From the NCBI GenBank assembly GCA_029379385.1, contig CM055607.1:16058001-16122000 (forward strand): DNA of 64,000 bases, given 5' to 3'. Positions 49,069 through 60,013 of the stretch are shown here, in pieces; positions within the stretch are counted from its first letter, which is position 1; the number at the start of each line of letters is the position of its first letter. A model generated the notes under the pieces. The model was not told the DNA's origin, did no database searches, and saw only the letters and a program-made list of their open reading frames with translations. The DNA is from Quillaja saponaria (taxonomy: Eukaryota > Streptophyta > Magnoliopsida > Fabales > Quillajaceae). The translations under genes and the position numbers were made by a program.

Positions 49069-49696
49069 TGTTTTCTTATTTGACATGTGCCTTGTGTCCT
49101 TTTGATTGTCATTTATTTTATTCTTTAATTCTCTGGTTTTTACTTTGTTGACTTTGGGATTCTGAAATTTATTTATCAACAAAAATTTATATATACACGA
49201 TTTATGATGTTATGGACAAATCTTTACACATACATTATTGCTAATGTAAATGATGTATTATATAAAAATAAAAAATAAAATAAAAAAAAGAATGCCAGTG
49301 AATGCCTTTATGAAATCAAAGTAAAGAAAGAAAACTCGATAATAAGAGCTTGTAAATGGGAAAAAAGTTGCTTTGCTAGTTGCTACCTAAATTAGACAAC
49401 TTTGCATATAATAGTATACATGTTCGCCATTTTTTTGAGTCTCTTTAGTCAATCTATTGAGTTCATCTTCCTGTAAATAAACAACATTCATGTTTTGAGG
49501 GACATACGACTGAATTTCCATACACACATTCTATTTCTCGATACATTTATATTGCAAGTTGGAAAAGTTATTATAACGAGTTGCTTGAAACTTTGTTTCT
49601 TTAAGAAGAATTTTGTGCCTAGTTGTTAGATTATGTTTTATGTTTAAGATGCTTAGGTAGATGAAAATGACTTATTAGTTTCTATCTTGTTATTCA
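48763..49696. other. CACTA interior without recognised coding sequence
   Basis: A 139-codon minus-strand frame at 48763-49182 depends on the T run and is probably chance. The rest is AT-rich. Confidence 0.4.
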
Positions 49697-50984
49697 TTGT
49701 TGCCAAGAGGACATCATACCCCCTTTCGAGGACATTCAGAAGCTTCATTGTCTCCGTCCACCCTATTGGTTATGTCTCTGTCCACTACATCATCTGCATT
49801 AGCTACCTCTACAGCTGCAGCTCTAATACAACCTCCACTTCCCTCTACAACTAGAGCTCCACCTTCCTCTATAGCTAGAGCTCCACCTCCTAGTGTTCAA
49901 TTACTTGCTCTATCCTCGAAGCAAGTCATGATCAGGATGTTGAGCATAGGGCAAATCTTGAGCCCCTAGTGAAGGGTCACAACGTCCCCCATGAGATCAG
50001 TGATGTATTTGAGTGTGCTACTGGAGCAAAAAGGGGAAGCAGGGCAAGAATAAGATTGCCTCTCCCCATGAGGTTGAAGAGGATCGCCCACACATCCACA
50101 TAGCTGGAGATAAATAAGTAAATTATATTTATAATTTTGTATTCATATACCTTGTATTTTACTAATGTTCATTTCTTTTAGTTTGTATTGTAGAGCATTC
50201 GTTGATGACAACCCTAAGAACACAAAAATGTTGACTATCATTTCTGGAATAATAATGAAGCATCTTCTAGGTTTGCTCTTCCAGTACCTGAAGTTCCCAG
50301 AGGACACGAAGACCTTATGCTATAATAATTTTATGGTAAGTTCAATTTTATTATTGTTTACATTTTAATTTTATTTTAATAAGTTGTTAAATTACTAACA
50401 ACATGCTTTTGTTCTGTAATTTATGCTGCAAAGACAGTTTAAGGTTGTCCCTGGGGAAAGAGCTGCATCTCGGGCTGTGTTTAATGTAGCAGCCGCGAAA
50501 AGATACAACGATGTATTCCAGAAGCTGCGTGTGGAATTCAAAAAGAAGCAACCATTAGGCCCACTAGCTTGGAAGGAGGATGGGCGCCAAGATTGGATCT
50601 CACATAATTGGTAGGAGTCCTTGTGTGACGAGTGGGTGAGCCCTGACTTCTAGAAGAGCTCCCAGACGATGGCCGCGAATAAGCAAGTGAGTGATAAGCA
50701 TATTCACCACGCTTCTAGCTCTGTTAACATAACTATTCACTAGAAGCGACTAGTTAGTAATAATTTATTTAATAAATATTAGTTATAAATTTGCATCATA
50801 ACATTTTTAACTAGTATTTAAAATTTTTGTACAAGAGCAAAAGTTAGGTTGAGAACCTACAGTTATTGAGGTTTTCAACCGCACTCACAAGAGAAAGTCC
50901 AGTGACTTTGTTGACATAAAGTCGAAAGCTATTGGTGTAAGTATGAATTAACAATTTTTATTTTACATAGTTATTTTTTACATA

Positions 50985-53900
50985 AACTCCGCCAGAGGTT
51001 ACTCTGCCGGTCCCAAGCCCGGATAAAGGAGGAGGGTTGCGATAGGTTGACGGCCAGCTTAAAACTAGTCAAACCCTATGATGATGAATCCTACCGAGTA
51101 TTAATTGGGGCGTAACCCTCTTAGCGACGCGCTGCATCGGATCTCGGGTGTAGTAAGAAATGAGCAAGGGCTGGGTCGTCACATCCTTAGTGGCGCGCCA
51201 AATCGGCGCCCGGCTGTGGTGCAAAATGAGCAAGGGTTCTCGCATCGAGGGCGGGTGCGGGTAAAGAAGCTAGTCCAGGGTAAGATTCGCGTAGCTACTT
51301 GGAACATAGGGACTCTTACTGGTAAATTGAGAGAGCTTGTAGATACTATGAGTAGAAGGAGGATTAATATTGCTTGTTTGCAAGAAACTAAGTGGGTAGG
51401 AGAAAAGGCTAGAGAGATAGAGAGAACAGGATTCAAGATGTGGTATACCGGTAAGACTAGAAATAGGAATGGAGTGGCGATTATTGTTGATGGAAATTTG
51501 AAGGACGAGGTTGTAGAAATCAAGAGGAAAAGTGATAGAATAATTTTAGTAAAATTGATGATAGACGAGGAGACATTTAATATTATTAGCGCCTATGCTC
51601 CCCAAATAGGATTGGATGAATCTACTAAGAAGGCTTTTTGGGAAGATTTAGAGGAGATAGTTCAAGGAGTACCCTTAGGTGAGAAATTGTTTATTGGTGT
51701 TGATTTGAATGGTCATGTAGGAAGTACTAATGAGGGCTTTGAGCGCGTACATGGAGGATATGGTTATGGCGTTAAGAATGAGGGTGGAGAGTCTATTTTA
51801 GATTTTGCAGTTGCGTATGACCTGATTTTAGCTAACACGTTCTTTAAGAAACGAGAGTCGCACTTAATCACCTTTAGTAGCGGGCCGAATAAGAGCCAAA
51901 TAGATTTTGTTATAACTAGAAAGGTTGATAGAGCTGTTTGTAAGGATTGTAAGGTTTTACCCGGCGAGTGTTTAGTGTCTCAGCATAAACTTATGGTTGT
52001 GGATGTTGGCGTTAAATGGCGGAAGCAAAAGTATAGAAGTAATAAGTGTATTAAGACTAGATGGTGGAATTTGAATGGAGGGAAGATGACTCTTTTTAAA
52101 GATAAAATGTTACAGGGTGATCCTTGGAGGGTGGAGGGTGAGCCTAACATGATTTGGGATGAGATGGCGAGTCGTATCAGGAACACCGCTAGAGAGGTGT
52201 TAGGAGAAAGTAGAGGACGTGGACCTCCGACTAAGGAGACATGGTGGTGGAATGAAGAAGTTCAACAAGCTATTAAAGCTAAAAAAGAGTGTTATAAAAG
52301 ATTACACAAGTGTAGAAATGAAGATAATTATAAATGTTTTAGACAAGCTAGGAAAGATGCTAAGAAAGCGATTAGGGAAGCCAGAGGCAAGGCTTGCGAA
52401 GGACTTTACCAAAAGTTAGAGACAAAGGATGGAGAGAAAGATATCTATAGGATTGCCAACCAAAGGGAAAGACGAACTAAAGACCTAATTCGTATTAAGT
52501 GCATTAAGGATGAGGCTGATAGGGTTTTAGTTAAGGAAGATGAGATTAATGAGAGATGGCAAACTTATTTCGATACTTTATTTAATGAAGAGTCAAGGGG
52601 TGATTTTGGAGACCTTGATGTCACCTTTGATGATACGAACCGGCGATTTGTTTGTCGGATTAGAGCTCAGGAGGTTAAAGAAGCTATGCATAAGATGAAG
52701 AATGGTAAAGCTTTGGGCCCAGATGATATTCCAATAGAAGTTTGGAGATGCCTAGGAGATATTGGAGTAACTTGGCTTACAAATCTTTTTAACAAGATTT
52801 TAGTAACCAAGAAAATGCCAGATGAGTGGAGGACGAGTACATTAATCCCTATTTATAAGAATAAAGGAGATATTCAAAGTTGTTCGAATTATCGAGGTAT
52901 AAAACTTATTAGCCATACAATGAAACTGTGGGAGAGAGTGATTGAGCGTAGGCTTAGGAATGAGACTGTAGTTTCTGAGAATCAATTTGGTTTTATGCCT
53001 GGAAGATCTACAATGGAGGCTATTTTTCTACTTAGGAGATTAATGGAGAAATATAGAGAAAAGAAAAAGGATCTTCACATGGTCTTTATTGATCTAGAAA
53101 AAGCGTATGATAAGGTGCCAAGACAAGTCTTGTGGTGGGTACTCGAGAAGAAAAAGGTCCCAACTAAATATGTAGAAGTTATTAAAGATATGTATGAAGG
53201 AGTATTGACTAGGGTGCAGACTGTAGATGGTATGACTGGAGAGTTCCCGATCACGATAGGTGTTCATCAAGGTTCATCCTTAAGTCCTTACCTATTTGCG
53301 TTAGTCATGGATGAACTCACCTATAATATCCAAGATAGGGCTCCTTGGTGCATGTTGTTTGCCGATGATATTGTGTTGGTAGATGAAACTAGGGAATGTT
53401 TAAATTCTAAACTAGGAATGTGGCGGAACGCGTTAGAATCTAAAGGCCTTAGATTGAGTCGGACAAAAACTGAATATATGGAGTGCAATTTCAGTAAAAC
53501 TAGAGGAGGACCGAATGATATAATTTTAGACGGTCAGACAATCCCTACCAAGGATGTGTTTAAGTATTTAGGGTCATTTATACAAAAAGATGGTGCAATT
53601 GAGCATGATGTAAACCATAGGATTAAGGCAGGGTGGGTGAAGTGGCAGAGTGCTTCGGGAGTTTTATGTGATCCTAAAATCCCGAATAGATTGAAAGAGA
53701 AATTTTATAAGTCGGCAGTGAGACCAGCTATGTTGTATGGTACCGAATGTTGGGCAGTTAAGAAGCAACATTCGCATAAGATGGGAGTAGCCGAAATGAG
53801 AATGTTAAGATGGATGACAGAACATACAAGAAATGATAGAATAAGAAATGAGGAGATTCGTAGGAAGGTGGAAGTAGCACCTATTGAGGAGAAAATGAGG

Positions 53901-54168
53901 GAGAATCGTCTACGTTGGTTTGGACACATCCAACGTCGGCCAATGGACGCAGTAGTTAAGCAAGGTGACATGGTCCAGGTGCCAGGTGTTAGACGGGGAA
54001 AGGGGATACCGAAACTTACATGGGGGACAGTCATCGAGAAAGATATGGCTGTACTAGGAATTAATGAAAATCTTGTCTTGGATCGATGCGAATGGAGGAA
54101 AAGGATTCATATAGCCGACCCCAACTAGTTTGGGATTTTAAGGCTTAGTTGAGTTGAGTTGAGTTGAG
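50985..54168 (+). mobile_element. RTE-clade LINE retrotransposon, 3184 bp, nearly full-length
   Basis: Flanked by a perfect 18-bp target duplication, ATAGTTATTTTTTACATA, at 50967-50984 and 54169-54186. The 5' end starts AACTCCGCCAGAGGTTACTC. The 3' end lacks poly(A) and finishes in four (TTGAG) units, as RTE elements end in short simple repeats. One long frame encodes endonuclease and reverse transcriptase. Short length, single ORF and repeat tail identify the RTE clade. It inserted about 30 bp inside an intron of the CACTA Transposase_24-like gene, in the same orientation. Confidence 0.92.
51105..54128 (+). CDS. RTE LINE polyprotein: AP endonuclease and reverse transcriptase
   Basis: The protein nicks target DNA and copies its own RNA there. 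About 1007 codons without a stop. An exonuclease-endonuclease-phosphatase domain fills about residues 59-300: [12 protein letters not shown], catalytic Glu in [25 protein letters not shown] and the terminal SQHKLMVVD, where SDH is more usual. A basic linker follows. RT covers about residues 535-800: [73 protein letters not shown], and FADD at residues 752-755. A C-terminal [15 protein letters not shown] block closes it. The frame starts after a TAA at 51102 with TTG; the first in-frame ATG is codon 82 (51348), inside the endonuclease. An ATG cluster at 51078 is in another frame and stops after eight codons. So the start is lost or non-AUG. Confidence 0.92.
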   Translation: MGRNPLSDALHRISGVVRNEQGLGRHILSGAPNRRPAVVQNEQGFSHRGRVRVKKLVQGKIRVATWNIGTLTGKLRELVDTMSRRRINIACLQETKWVGEKAREIERTGFKMWYTGKTRNRNGVAIIVDGNLKDEVVEIKRKSDRIILVKLMIDEETFNIISAYAPQIGLDESTKKAFWEDLEEIVQGVPLGEKLFIGVDLNGHVGSTNEGFERVHGGYGYGVKNEGGESILDFAVAYDLILANTFFKKRESHLITFSSGPNKSQIDFVITRKVDRAVCKDCKVLPGECLVSQHKLMVVDVGVKWRKQKYRSNKCIKTRWWNLNGGKMTLFKDKMLQGDPWRVEGEPNMIWDEMASRIRNTAREVLGESRGRGPPTKETWWWNEEVQQAIKAKKECYKRLHKCRNEDNYKCFRQARKDAKKAIREARGKACEGLYQKLETKDGEKDIYRIANQRERRTKDLIRIKCIKDEADRVLVKEDEINERWQTYFDTLFNEESRGDFGDLDVTFDDTNRRFVCRIRAQEVKEAMHKMKNGKALGPDDIPIEVWRCLGDIGVTWLTNLFNKILVTKKMPDEWRTSTLIPIYKNKGDIQSCSNYRGIKLISHTMKLWERVIERRLRNETVVSENQFGFMPGRSTMEAIFLLRRLMEKYREKKKDLHMVFIDLEKAYDKVPRQVLWWVLEKKKVPTKYVEVIKDMYEGVLTRVQTVDGMTGEFPITIGVHQGSSLSPYLFALVMDELTYNIQDRAPWCMLFADDIVLVDETRECLNSKLGMWRNALESKGLRLSRTKTEYMECNFSKTRGGPNDIILDGQTIPTKDVFKYLGSFIQKDGAIEHDVNHRIKAGWVKWQSASGVLCDPKIPNRLKEKFYKSAVRPAMLYGTECWAVKKQHSHKMGVAEMRMLRWMTEHTRNDRIRNEEIRRKVEVAPIEEKMRENRLRWFGHIQRRPMDAVVKQGDMVQVPGVRRGKGIPKLTWGTVIEKDMAVLGINENLVLDRCEWRKRIHIADPN

Positions 54169-54484
54169 ATAGTTATTTTTTACATACATAACTTGTTTTC
54201 ATTTACAAGAGAAGTTTAAGGCATTAAAGGTGATGGAGCTAGGGCAATCTCGTATTGGGCAGCAAGATAGTGTTGATACATATATTGCACCTGCTAAGGG
54301 CCCCATGAGTGACTCAGCTTTCTTCGTGAAATTAGCGGACGATAAGAGGATGAAGCTTGTACAAGTGTAAATTAGGAGGGATACATCCACAGGCTTCGAC
54401 TTTGCCACCTCAACCATCTTTGGTACATATTATTTAAATTTCATTTTCATAATGTAAAAGTTTTAGTTTATTTTAATTTATATG

Positions 54485-56235
54485 CAAAAACATGTCAAAT
54501 TTGGGCTCAAGGGAACGATCAAATACTAGTCTGTTTAGGATTCCGGTAGTACTATCATGACCTTAGAGACGAATAAGACTTGTAGGAAAAACTAAAAATA
54601 TATTAAGATCAATGGATAGGATTTGAGGAAAAAATTTAAGTTTTAAGGCAAAAACTTGCCAAGTTTGGGTTCTAGGGGCAAAACAGTCAAAACCTAGTGT
54701 GTTTAGGGTTCTAGGAGTACCTGCATGACTGTGGGGACGAATAAAACCTGTAGAAAAATTCAAAAATCCATTTGGATTAATGTTTAGGATTTTAGGAAAA
54801 AAGTGAGTGTCAAAGCAAAAACTTGCCAAGTTTGGGTTTGGGGGCAAAATGCTAAAAACTAGTCCATTCAGGATTCCATGAGTACTGGCACAACCGTTGG
54901 AATGAATAAGACCTATAGAAAAAGTTAGAAATCCATTTGGATCAATAGTTAGGATTTTAGGAAAAAATTTGAATTTCAAGGCAAAAACTTGCCAAGTTGT
55001 TTGGGGGTCAAAAAATAGTCCGTTTAGGATTCTGGGAGTACCAGTTTGACTTTGGGGACGAATAAAACCTATAAGAAAAGCCAAAAATCCATTTGGATCA
55101 ATGGTTATGATTTTAGAAAAAAATTTTGAGTTTCAACACAAAAGCTTGCAAAGTTTGGGTTCTAGGGACAAAACAGTCAAAAACTAGTTCATTTAGTATT
55201 CTAGTGTACTAGAACGACTGTTGGGATAAATAAGGCTTGTAGAAAAATCCAGAAATCCATTTGAATTAACGGTTAAGATTTTAGATAAAAATTTGAGTTT
55301 CAAGGCAAAAACTTGCTAAGTTTGGGTTCGATGGACAAAATGGTCAAAAACTAGTCTATTTAGGATTCTGGGAGTAGCAACACGACAATGGGGGAAAATC
55401 AGACCTATAAGAAAATTAGAAAATCCATTTGGATCAACGGTTAGGATTTTATGACAAATTTTGAATTTCAAGGCAAAAACTTAGAAAACTTGGGTTCTTA
55501 AGGCAAAACAGTCAAATACGAGTCCGTTTAGGATTCAGGGAGTACTGACACAACTATGGGGACAAATAGGACCTATAAGAAAATTTGAAAATCTATTTGG
55601 ATCAACGATTATAATTTTAGAACAAATTTTAAATTTTAAAGCAAAAACTTGCCAAGTTTGGGTTTGGGGGCAAAATGGTCAAAAACTAGTCCATTATGAT
55701 TTTGGGAGTACCGGCACGACTGTGAAGATGAATATGACCTGTAGAAAATATCAAAATCTATTTGGATCAACGGTTAGGATTTTAGGATAAATTTAGAGTT
55801 TCATGACAAAAACTTTGAAAGGAAAAACAGTCAAATACTAGTCTGTTTATAATTCTAGGAGTACCGCATGACTGTTAGGACGAATAAGACCTGTAGGAAA
55901 AGTTAAAAATTTATTTGGATCAATGAGTAAGATTTTAGGAGAAATTTTGAGTTTTAAGGCATAAACTTGTCAAGTTTGGGTTTAGTGGGCAAAATAGTTA
56001 AAAACTAGTCTTTTGAGGATTCCGAGAGTACCAGCACTACCGTGGAAATGAGTAAGACCTGTAAGAAAATATAGAAATCTATTTGGATCAACAGTTTGGA
56101 TTTTATGACAAATTTTGAGTTTACAAGGCAAAAACTTTGAAAACTCGAGTTCAAGAGAGAGAAAACAATCAAATACTATCTCGTTTAGGATTCTAGGAGT
56201 ACCGGCACGATCATGGAGATGAATAAGCCTTGTCT
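54485..56235. repeat. Satellite array, about 11 units of 167 bp, in CACTA element
   Basis: The anchor GGCAAAAACTTGCCAAGTTTGGGTT recurs, in degenerate form, at about 54490, 54654, 54821, 54987, 55144, 55311, 55479, 55647, 55812, 55965 and 56134. Spacing is 153-169 bp, mostly 165-168. Each unit also holds TAGTCCGTTTAGGATTC, AGTACC, GACGAATAAGACCTGTAG and ATCCATTTGGATCAA blocks in fixed order. Units differ by many substitutions, so the array is not young. Open minus-strand frames within it follow the repeat period and are not genes. Confidence 0.9.
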
Positions 56236-56650
56236 GAACAAACATAAGTATAATGTAATTTTGAAAATTTTGCCTAATTTGTCAAAGTTATTAGAGTTTT
56301 AACTTATATACATATTAATTTAAGTGTATATAATTTATAACATATTTTTATTTTTGTATATTAATTTTTTTATTTATATAAAATTTGGATTTAAATAAAA
56401 AATTCTTTTGAAGCAAGTATTTACAAGTATAAAAATAAAAATAAAATAAAAAAGTAATTAAAAAACTTTAGTCATCTGCGTCTACAGGACGCATACAATT
56501 TACAAAAATTTAAAAAAAATTAGTGTCAACCATATAGATGCAATATATCTGCTTGTTCCGTACGGTCAAAGTCTGCATCTACTTTTCAGCATCTGGAGAC
56601 GCTCCCAAATGCTAATACGTGGTACTCCAATCATTGGCGACTAGATTTTG

Positions 56651-58021
56651 CTTCTATGGCATAGATGCAAATGTACAGAAGCAGAAACTTTTATTTGAGT
56701 CTAGTCTTATTGCATTTATTTTCTGCGTGTGTATTTTGACTTTTTGCTTCTATATATGGCAGACGCAAATAATGCTTTTTCTTGTAGTAAAATTTTAAAA
56801 CTACAATTAATGTTACTCAAGTATAATAAAGTTAGAAATTCTATGTGTGGGATGTTCTTAACTGTATGATTTTAGTTTTGATAAAAACAAGTTTAAGATT
56901 TTGATCAATTGAGAGGCTGGTAAGAGCCCATTTGATTTATGTGGAAAAAACAGACACTCATAGTGGACGCTGATAAGTAGACAAAGTGGACACTGATAAG
57001 TGGAAGTGAAAAAAAAAAAAATTCCTTTGAAACCATAAGCTTCCACTTATTGCAGACACTGGTAGGTTAAAGGTGGACGCTAATAGTTGAAAGATTTTTT
57101 TTTTTTTTTTTTTTTTGGATATACCTATTAAATGAGAAATCATACATAAAAAAGTTGGTATAACAACTAAAATAATCCATTTACTAATGAAAACATCAAC
57201 AAAATATCAATTTACATTGTCAAAAAGATCAAGTGTATTACATTTGTTCATTACAAGAAGATAAATTAATCTAAACTAAGTATCTCCAAGAGTCGGATCC
57301 TACTCCTCTTGATCATGAACATCCACCGAATCATGAGGAGACAATAGAGTAGCTGATGTGTGAAAAATTAGTTAATAAGAAAAGTTAAATGATGAAACTT
57401 TTTATAATAGTCACACTAAAATGTAAGGTGATAAGAGCATTTACTAACAAAAATATTTAATGGACGAATCATTTCACTAGAGAACTTATTCACTTTAATG
57501 GTCAACAGACTAATACCTTGGAAGCTCAAGAATTTCATATACATGCTCACCTAAGAAATCAATCATCACAACAAAGTATATTTTGTTCCTAGAGCAACTC
57601 TCAATTCTACTTTCATTCAAGATATACTTTCTTGAAAATTATACAAAGGAAAACTAGATCAAAACTTAGTGTCTCCAACACATAATAGGATGCAAACTAA
57701 GATATAAGTGCTAAGACTAAGCTTCTGTGGCGTAGATGCAGATGTACAAACACAAAATCTTTTATTTGAGTCTAGTCTTACTGTATCTATTTTTCTGAGT
57801 TGTATTTTGACTTTTTGCTTCTGCATATAGCAGAAGCAGATAATGTTTTTTCTTGTAATGAAAATTTTAAACTACAATTAATGTTGTCCAAGTATAATAA
57901 TGTTAGAAATTCCATGTGTGGGATGTCCTTAACTATACTATATAATTTTGCTTTTGATAAAAACGAGTTTAAGATTTGCTTCAATTGAGAGAGGTTGGTA
58001 AAAGACTATTTGATTTATGTG
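56651..58021. repeat. Direct repeat of about 295 bp: CACTA right end plus flank, two copies
   Basis: 56651-56943 and 57722-58021 are alike throughout. Each holds the last about 140 bp of a CACTA element ending CTTGTAGTA or CTTGTAATG, and about 155 bp of the same flanking sequence (ATTTTAAACTACAATTAATG, GTGTGGGATG, TTTGATTTATGTG). The 780 bp between them are unrelated and carry a few AGTGGACGCTGATAAGTGG-like short repeats near 56960-57090 and a T run at about 57095-57116. Confidence 0.8.
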
Positions 58022-59167
58022 ATCATTTGGATAGGACTCAAGCACATCTCTTTGAGTTAGATGTGGATTGGCAGTTAGTATGGGCTATGAGCCTTAAGAA
58101 CTCTTTAATGGGAGGACTCTTAGAGTTTGATTATAAATAGGTTAGATCTCCTCTCTACTCTGAGTTAATATATCTTGTTCTATTGAGAGCTGCCATTATT
58201 AAGTAGAGAGCATTGAGAGAAAACATAGCTATATAAGGATTCCATCAAAGGCGTGCTTGCTTGATGATTCACCTATTATGTTGTTATGGCTCAATCAACT
58301 ACACAAGTATTATAATTAATTGTATTCTAAATTTATGTATGTGATTCTATAAGTATGTTACAAAAACATATTACACGTAAATCACTTATAACCGTGCTGA
58401 TGTACATTGATACATAAATTTACAAATAAATCATTTCAAACAGTGAACATATACATTGAGACAAGTCTTCGAGACAAATACTTATTCCCTTTATTGAAGA
58501 AACATATAGTTACACGTTCTTGACGATTTGAATTCACACAAATATTCAACCCTAAATTTGCAAATACTATGCTTACACTTTGCCGATATTTAATGTGAAA
58601 AAAATAATTAGATATAGATCATTTAATTTTTTTACCAATTTAATTAGTAATATATAAGAAACATATAATTAGACATAAATTTTCTAAGATTGCAGATATA
58701 CCATGAAAATATATAATTAGCCACAAATAATGACATTGTTTAGCAATTTATTATTGAACATAAATCATCAAATTATTTACTAATTTATCATGAGACTTAT
58801 AATTAAACATAAGTTGGCAAACTCTTTGTGAAAAATACATAAATTGCCATATGAAATGCCTATTTACACATAAGTCAAGAGACTTTTTTTCACTTTAATG
58901 TAAAACATATTAGATATAAATATTTGTTTTATTTTAATATTTTTAGCTATCAAATTGTTATATCTTTTAATCATGCATCAGTCAAGTTCTGGAGGTGATG
59001 AATGATGACCATGACTGGAAATACCTTACTTCGCTTAAGGGGAGAAAGCAGGTTTTGTTGGGCTATTGGTGCATTCTTTTTCTTTTAGAATAGAGAAAAA
59101 AAAAATCACCTCCATTTGTAACCATTACTGGAAAAAGAAAGAATCTCAACGAGTCCATAAATTATTA
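58022..59167. other. Possible LTR fragment and AT-rich spacer
   Basis: 57897-58360 has the look of a copia-type LTR: a TGTTAGAAATTCC start, a TTATAAATAGG TATA box at about 58130-58140 and GAGAGCATTGAGAG later. No partner LTR or primer-binding site was found. 58360-59100 is AT-rich with several AATTAGACATAAAT-like repeats similar to those at 44140-44520. Confidence 0.35.
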
Positions 59168-59752
59168 CTAGTCTCCCCACAGTGTCAAGTCCACAGTAGT
59201 TTCCATGCCAACCCAACTGAACCCTTTCTGCAAAGCCGGCGGCTCAATAATCAACCCTTCTGCCATGCTATAAATCAATTCCGGCATGTTAAACAACTCC
59301 TCTTCATCCCAAATGAAACTTCTCGAATCTTCTACAGCCATTTCATATGATGTCGGAGAAGAAGGAGAGACAGAGACAGAGGCAGAGCCTTTGACTTGAT
59401 AAGAAAACTTCTCAGCTGCTTCCATAGCAGCAAACTGAACGTCCTTCGTGGACGTACAAGAATGAATATGTGACATCAATATACAAGCTGCATCTGGAAA
59501 ATTTAAGGAAGCGGAATCCCCTTTGAAAGCCAAAGCAGCAACATCATAAGCAATAGCTGCCATGTCTGGGTGAGTAAATGTCCCAAGCCATACACTAGAT
59601 TTCTTGTTAGGTTGTCTCAGCTCACTCACCCACTTGCCATTCCTTTCCCTTACGCCTTTATAGATTGGATGCCGAGTTTCCCGGAATTTCTTCCTTCCGG
59701 CCTTTCGCTTTTGAACGCCGGCTATCACGTTCATCGGAAACTCCATTAACAT
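59168..59752 (-). CDS. AP2/ERF transcription factor, DREB-type (group III)
   Basis: Intronless gene for a probable nuclear DNA-binding protein of 194 residues. A basic stretch [15 protein letters not shown] precedes one AP2 domain at about residues 30-86: [51 protein letters not shown]. Val in WVS fits the DREB side of the family, but the usual Glu of the REP triplet is Gln (RQP), and the residue before WLG is Val after Ser-Ser. A Ser-rich linker follows, then an acidic region [19 protein letters not shown], similar to the other ERF in the window ([18 protein letters not shown]). The tail ends DLTLWGD. Start chosen at the first ATG (59752); Met at codons 3 and 7 are alternatives. The gene is intact. 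It is probably a distant paralogue of the 11580 gene. Confidence 0.9.
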   Translation of the reverse strand: MLMEFPMNVIAGVQKRKAGRKKFRETRHPIYKGVRERNGKWVSELRQPNKKSSVWLGTFTHPDMAAIAYDVAALAFKGDSASLNFPDAACILMSHIHSCTSTKDVQFAAMEAAEKFSYQVKGSASVSVSPSSPTSYEMAVEDSRSFIWDEEELFNMPELIYSMAEGLIIEPPALQKGFSWVGMETTVDLTLWGD

Positions 59753-59811
59753 GAATGACTAGAAATCAGCAATGGAAGTGGATTTGAGAGAAACAGAGAC
59801 AGGGGTTTGGG

Positions 59812-59821
59812 TTTAATATAG
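59812..59821 (-). promoter_or_regulatory. TATA-like box of second ERF gene
   Basis: On the minus strand CTATATTAAA lies about 60 bp before the ATG, within CCTATATTAA, the decamer also found before the first ERF gene. Confidence 0.45.
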
Positions 59822-59874
59822 GAGTGAGCTAACCTAGTTAGGTTACATAAAGTGGTAGTGGTACCACAGGAGCC

Positions 59875-60013
59875 ACATACGTGGAAGGAATTTTTTGTTC
59901 ATTTAATTGGCTCGTATTTAACACATGGTGGAATATAATTGCTTAATTAGAGCTATTTTTATATTGTCCTCGTGGAACAGCAAGAGCTGGTGGGTGTTCC
60001 AGAAATTCACGTG
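59875..60013 (-). promoter_or_regulatory. ACGT-core elements upstream of second ERF gene
   Basis: A TACGTGG motif at about 59877-59883 and a palindromic CACGTG G-box at 60008-60013 lie about 130 and 260 bp upstream of the start. Such motifs bind bZIP or bHLH factors in abscisic acid or light responses. Function here is inferred from position only. Confidence 0.3.

Larger units (their letters stand above)
49697..54368 (+). pseudogene. CACTA-associated Transposase_24-like gene, interrupted
   Basis: Second gene typical of plant CACTA elements (PF03004-like). The first part, 49697-49966, is Ser/Pro/Ala-rich (SLSPSTLLVMSLSTTSSALA). The next exon ends FPEDTKTLCYNNFM before GTAAGT at about 50335. 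The next, from about 50440, reads FKVVPGERAASRAVFNVAAA, WKEDGRQDWISHNW, then after a stop SLCDEWVSPDF, after another stop KSSQTMAANKQ, and finally EPTVIEVFNRTHKRKSSDFV before a donor GTAAGT at 50937. After the LINE, an acceptor at 54208-54209 leads into FKALKVMELGQSRIGQQDSV and a stop at 54366-54368. At least two stop codons (50611, 50651) disable it. The order W..LC.EW..P.F, then VFNRTHKRK, is the basis for the call. Confidence 0.65.
47627..56789 (+). mobile_element. CACTA (En/Spm) transposon, 9.16 kb, with nested LINE and satellite
   Basis: The left end is CACTACAAGAAATTATTAT and the right end, reversed, is TACTACAAGAAAAAGCATTA, continuing with similar TGCGTCTGCCATAT blocks. The flanks are AAA (47624-47626) and AAA (56790-56792), consistent with a 3-bp target duplication though low in information. 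Left subterminal DNA (47640-48040) holds about three loose copies of an ATCTGCAT/TGACAGATGCAGAT module of about 60 bp. Inside are a Transposase_24-like gene, an RTE LINE inserted in one of its introns, and a 167-bp satellite array. A long T run lies at 49038-49063. Without the LINE the element is close to 6 kb. Confidence 0.8.

Noticed and set aside
48763..49182. 139-codon minus-strand frame in the CACTA element
   Set aside because: Openness depends on a T run read as polylysine; the remaining residues show no family pattern.
54563..55084. 173-codon minus-strand frame, and similar at 55982-56245
   Set aside because: These are products of the 167-bp satellite, whose unit is nearly in phase with the reading frame; repeats explain them fully.
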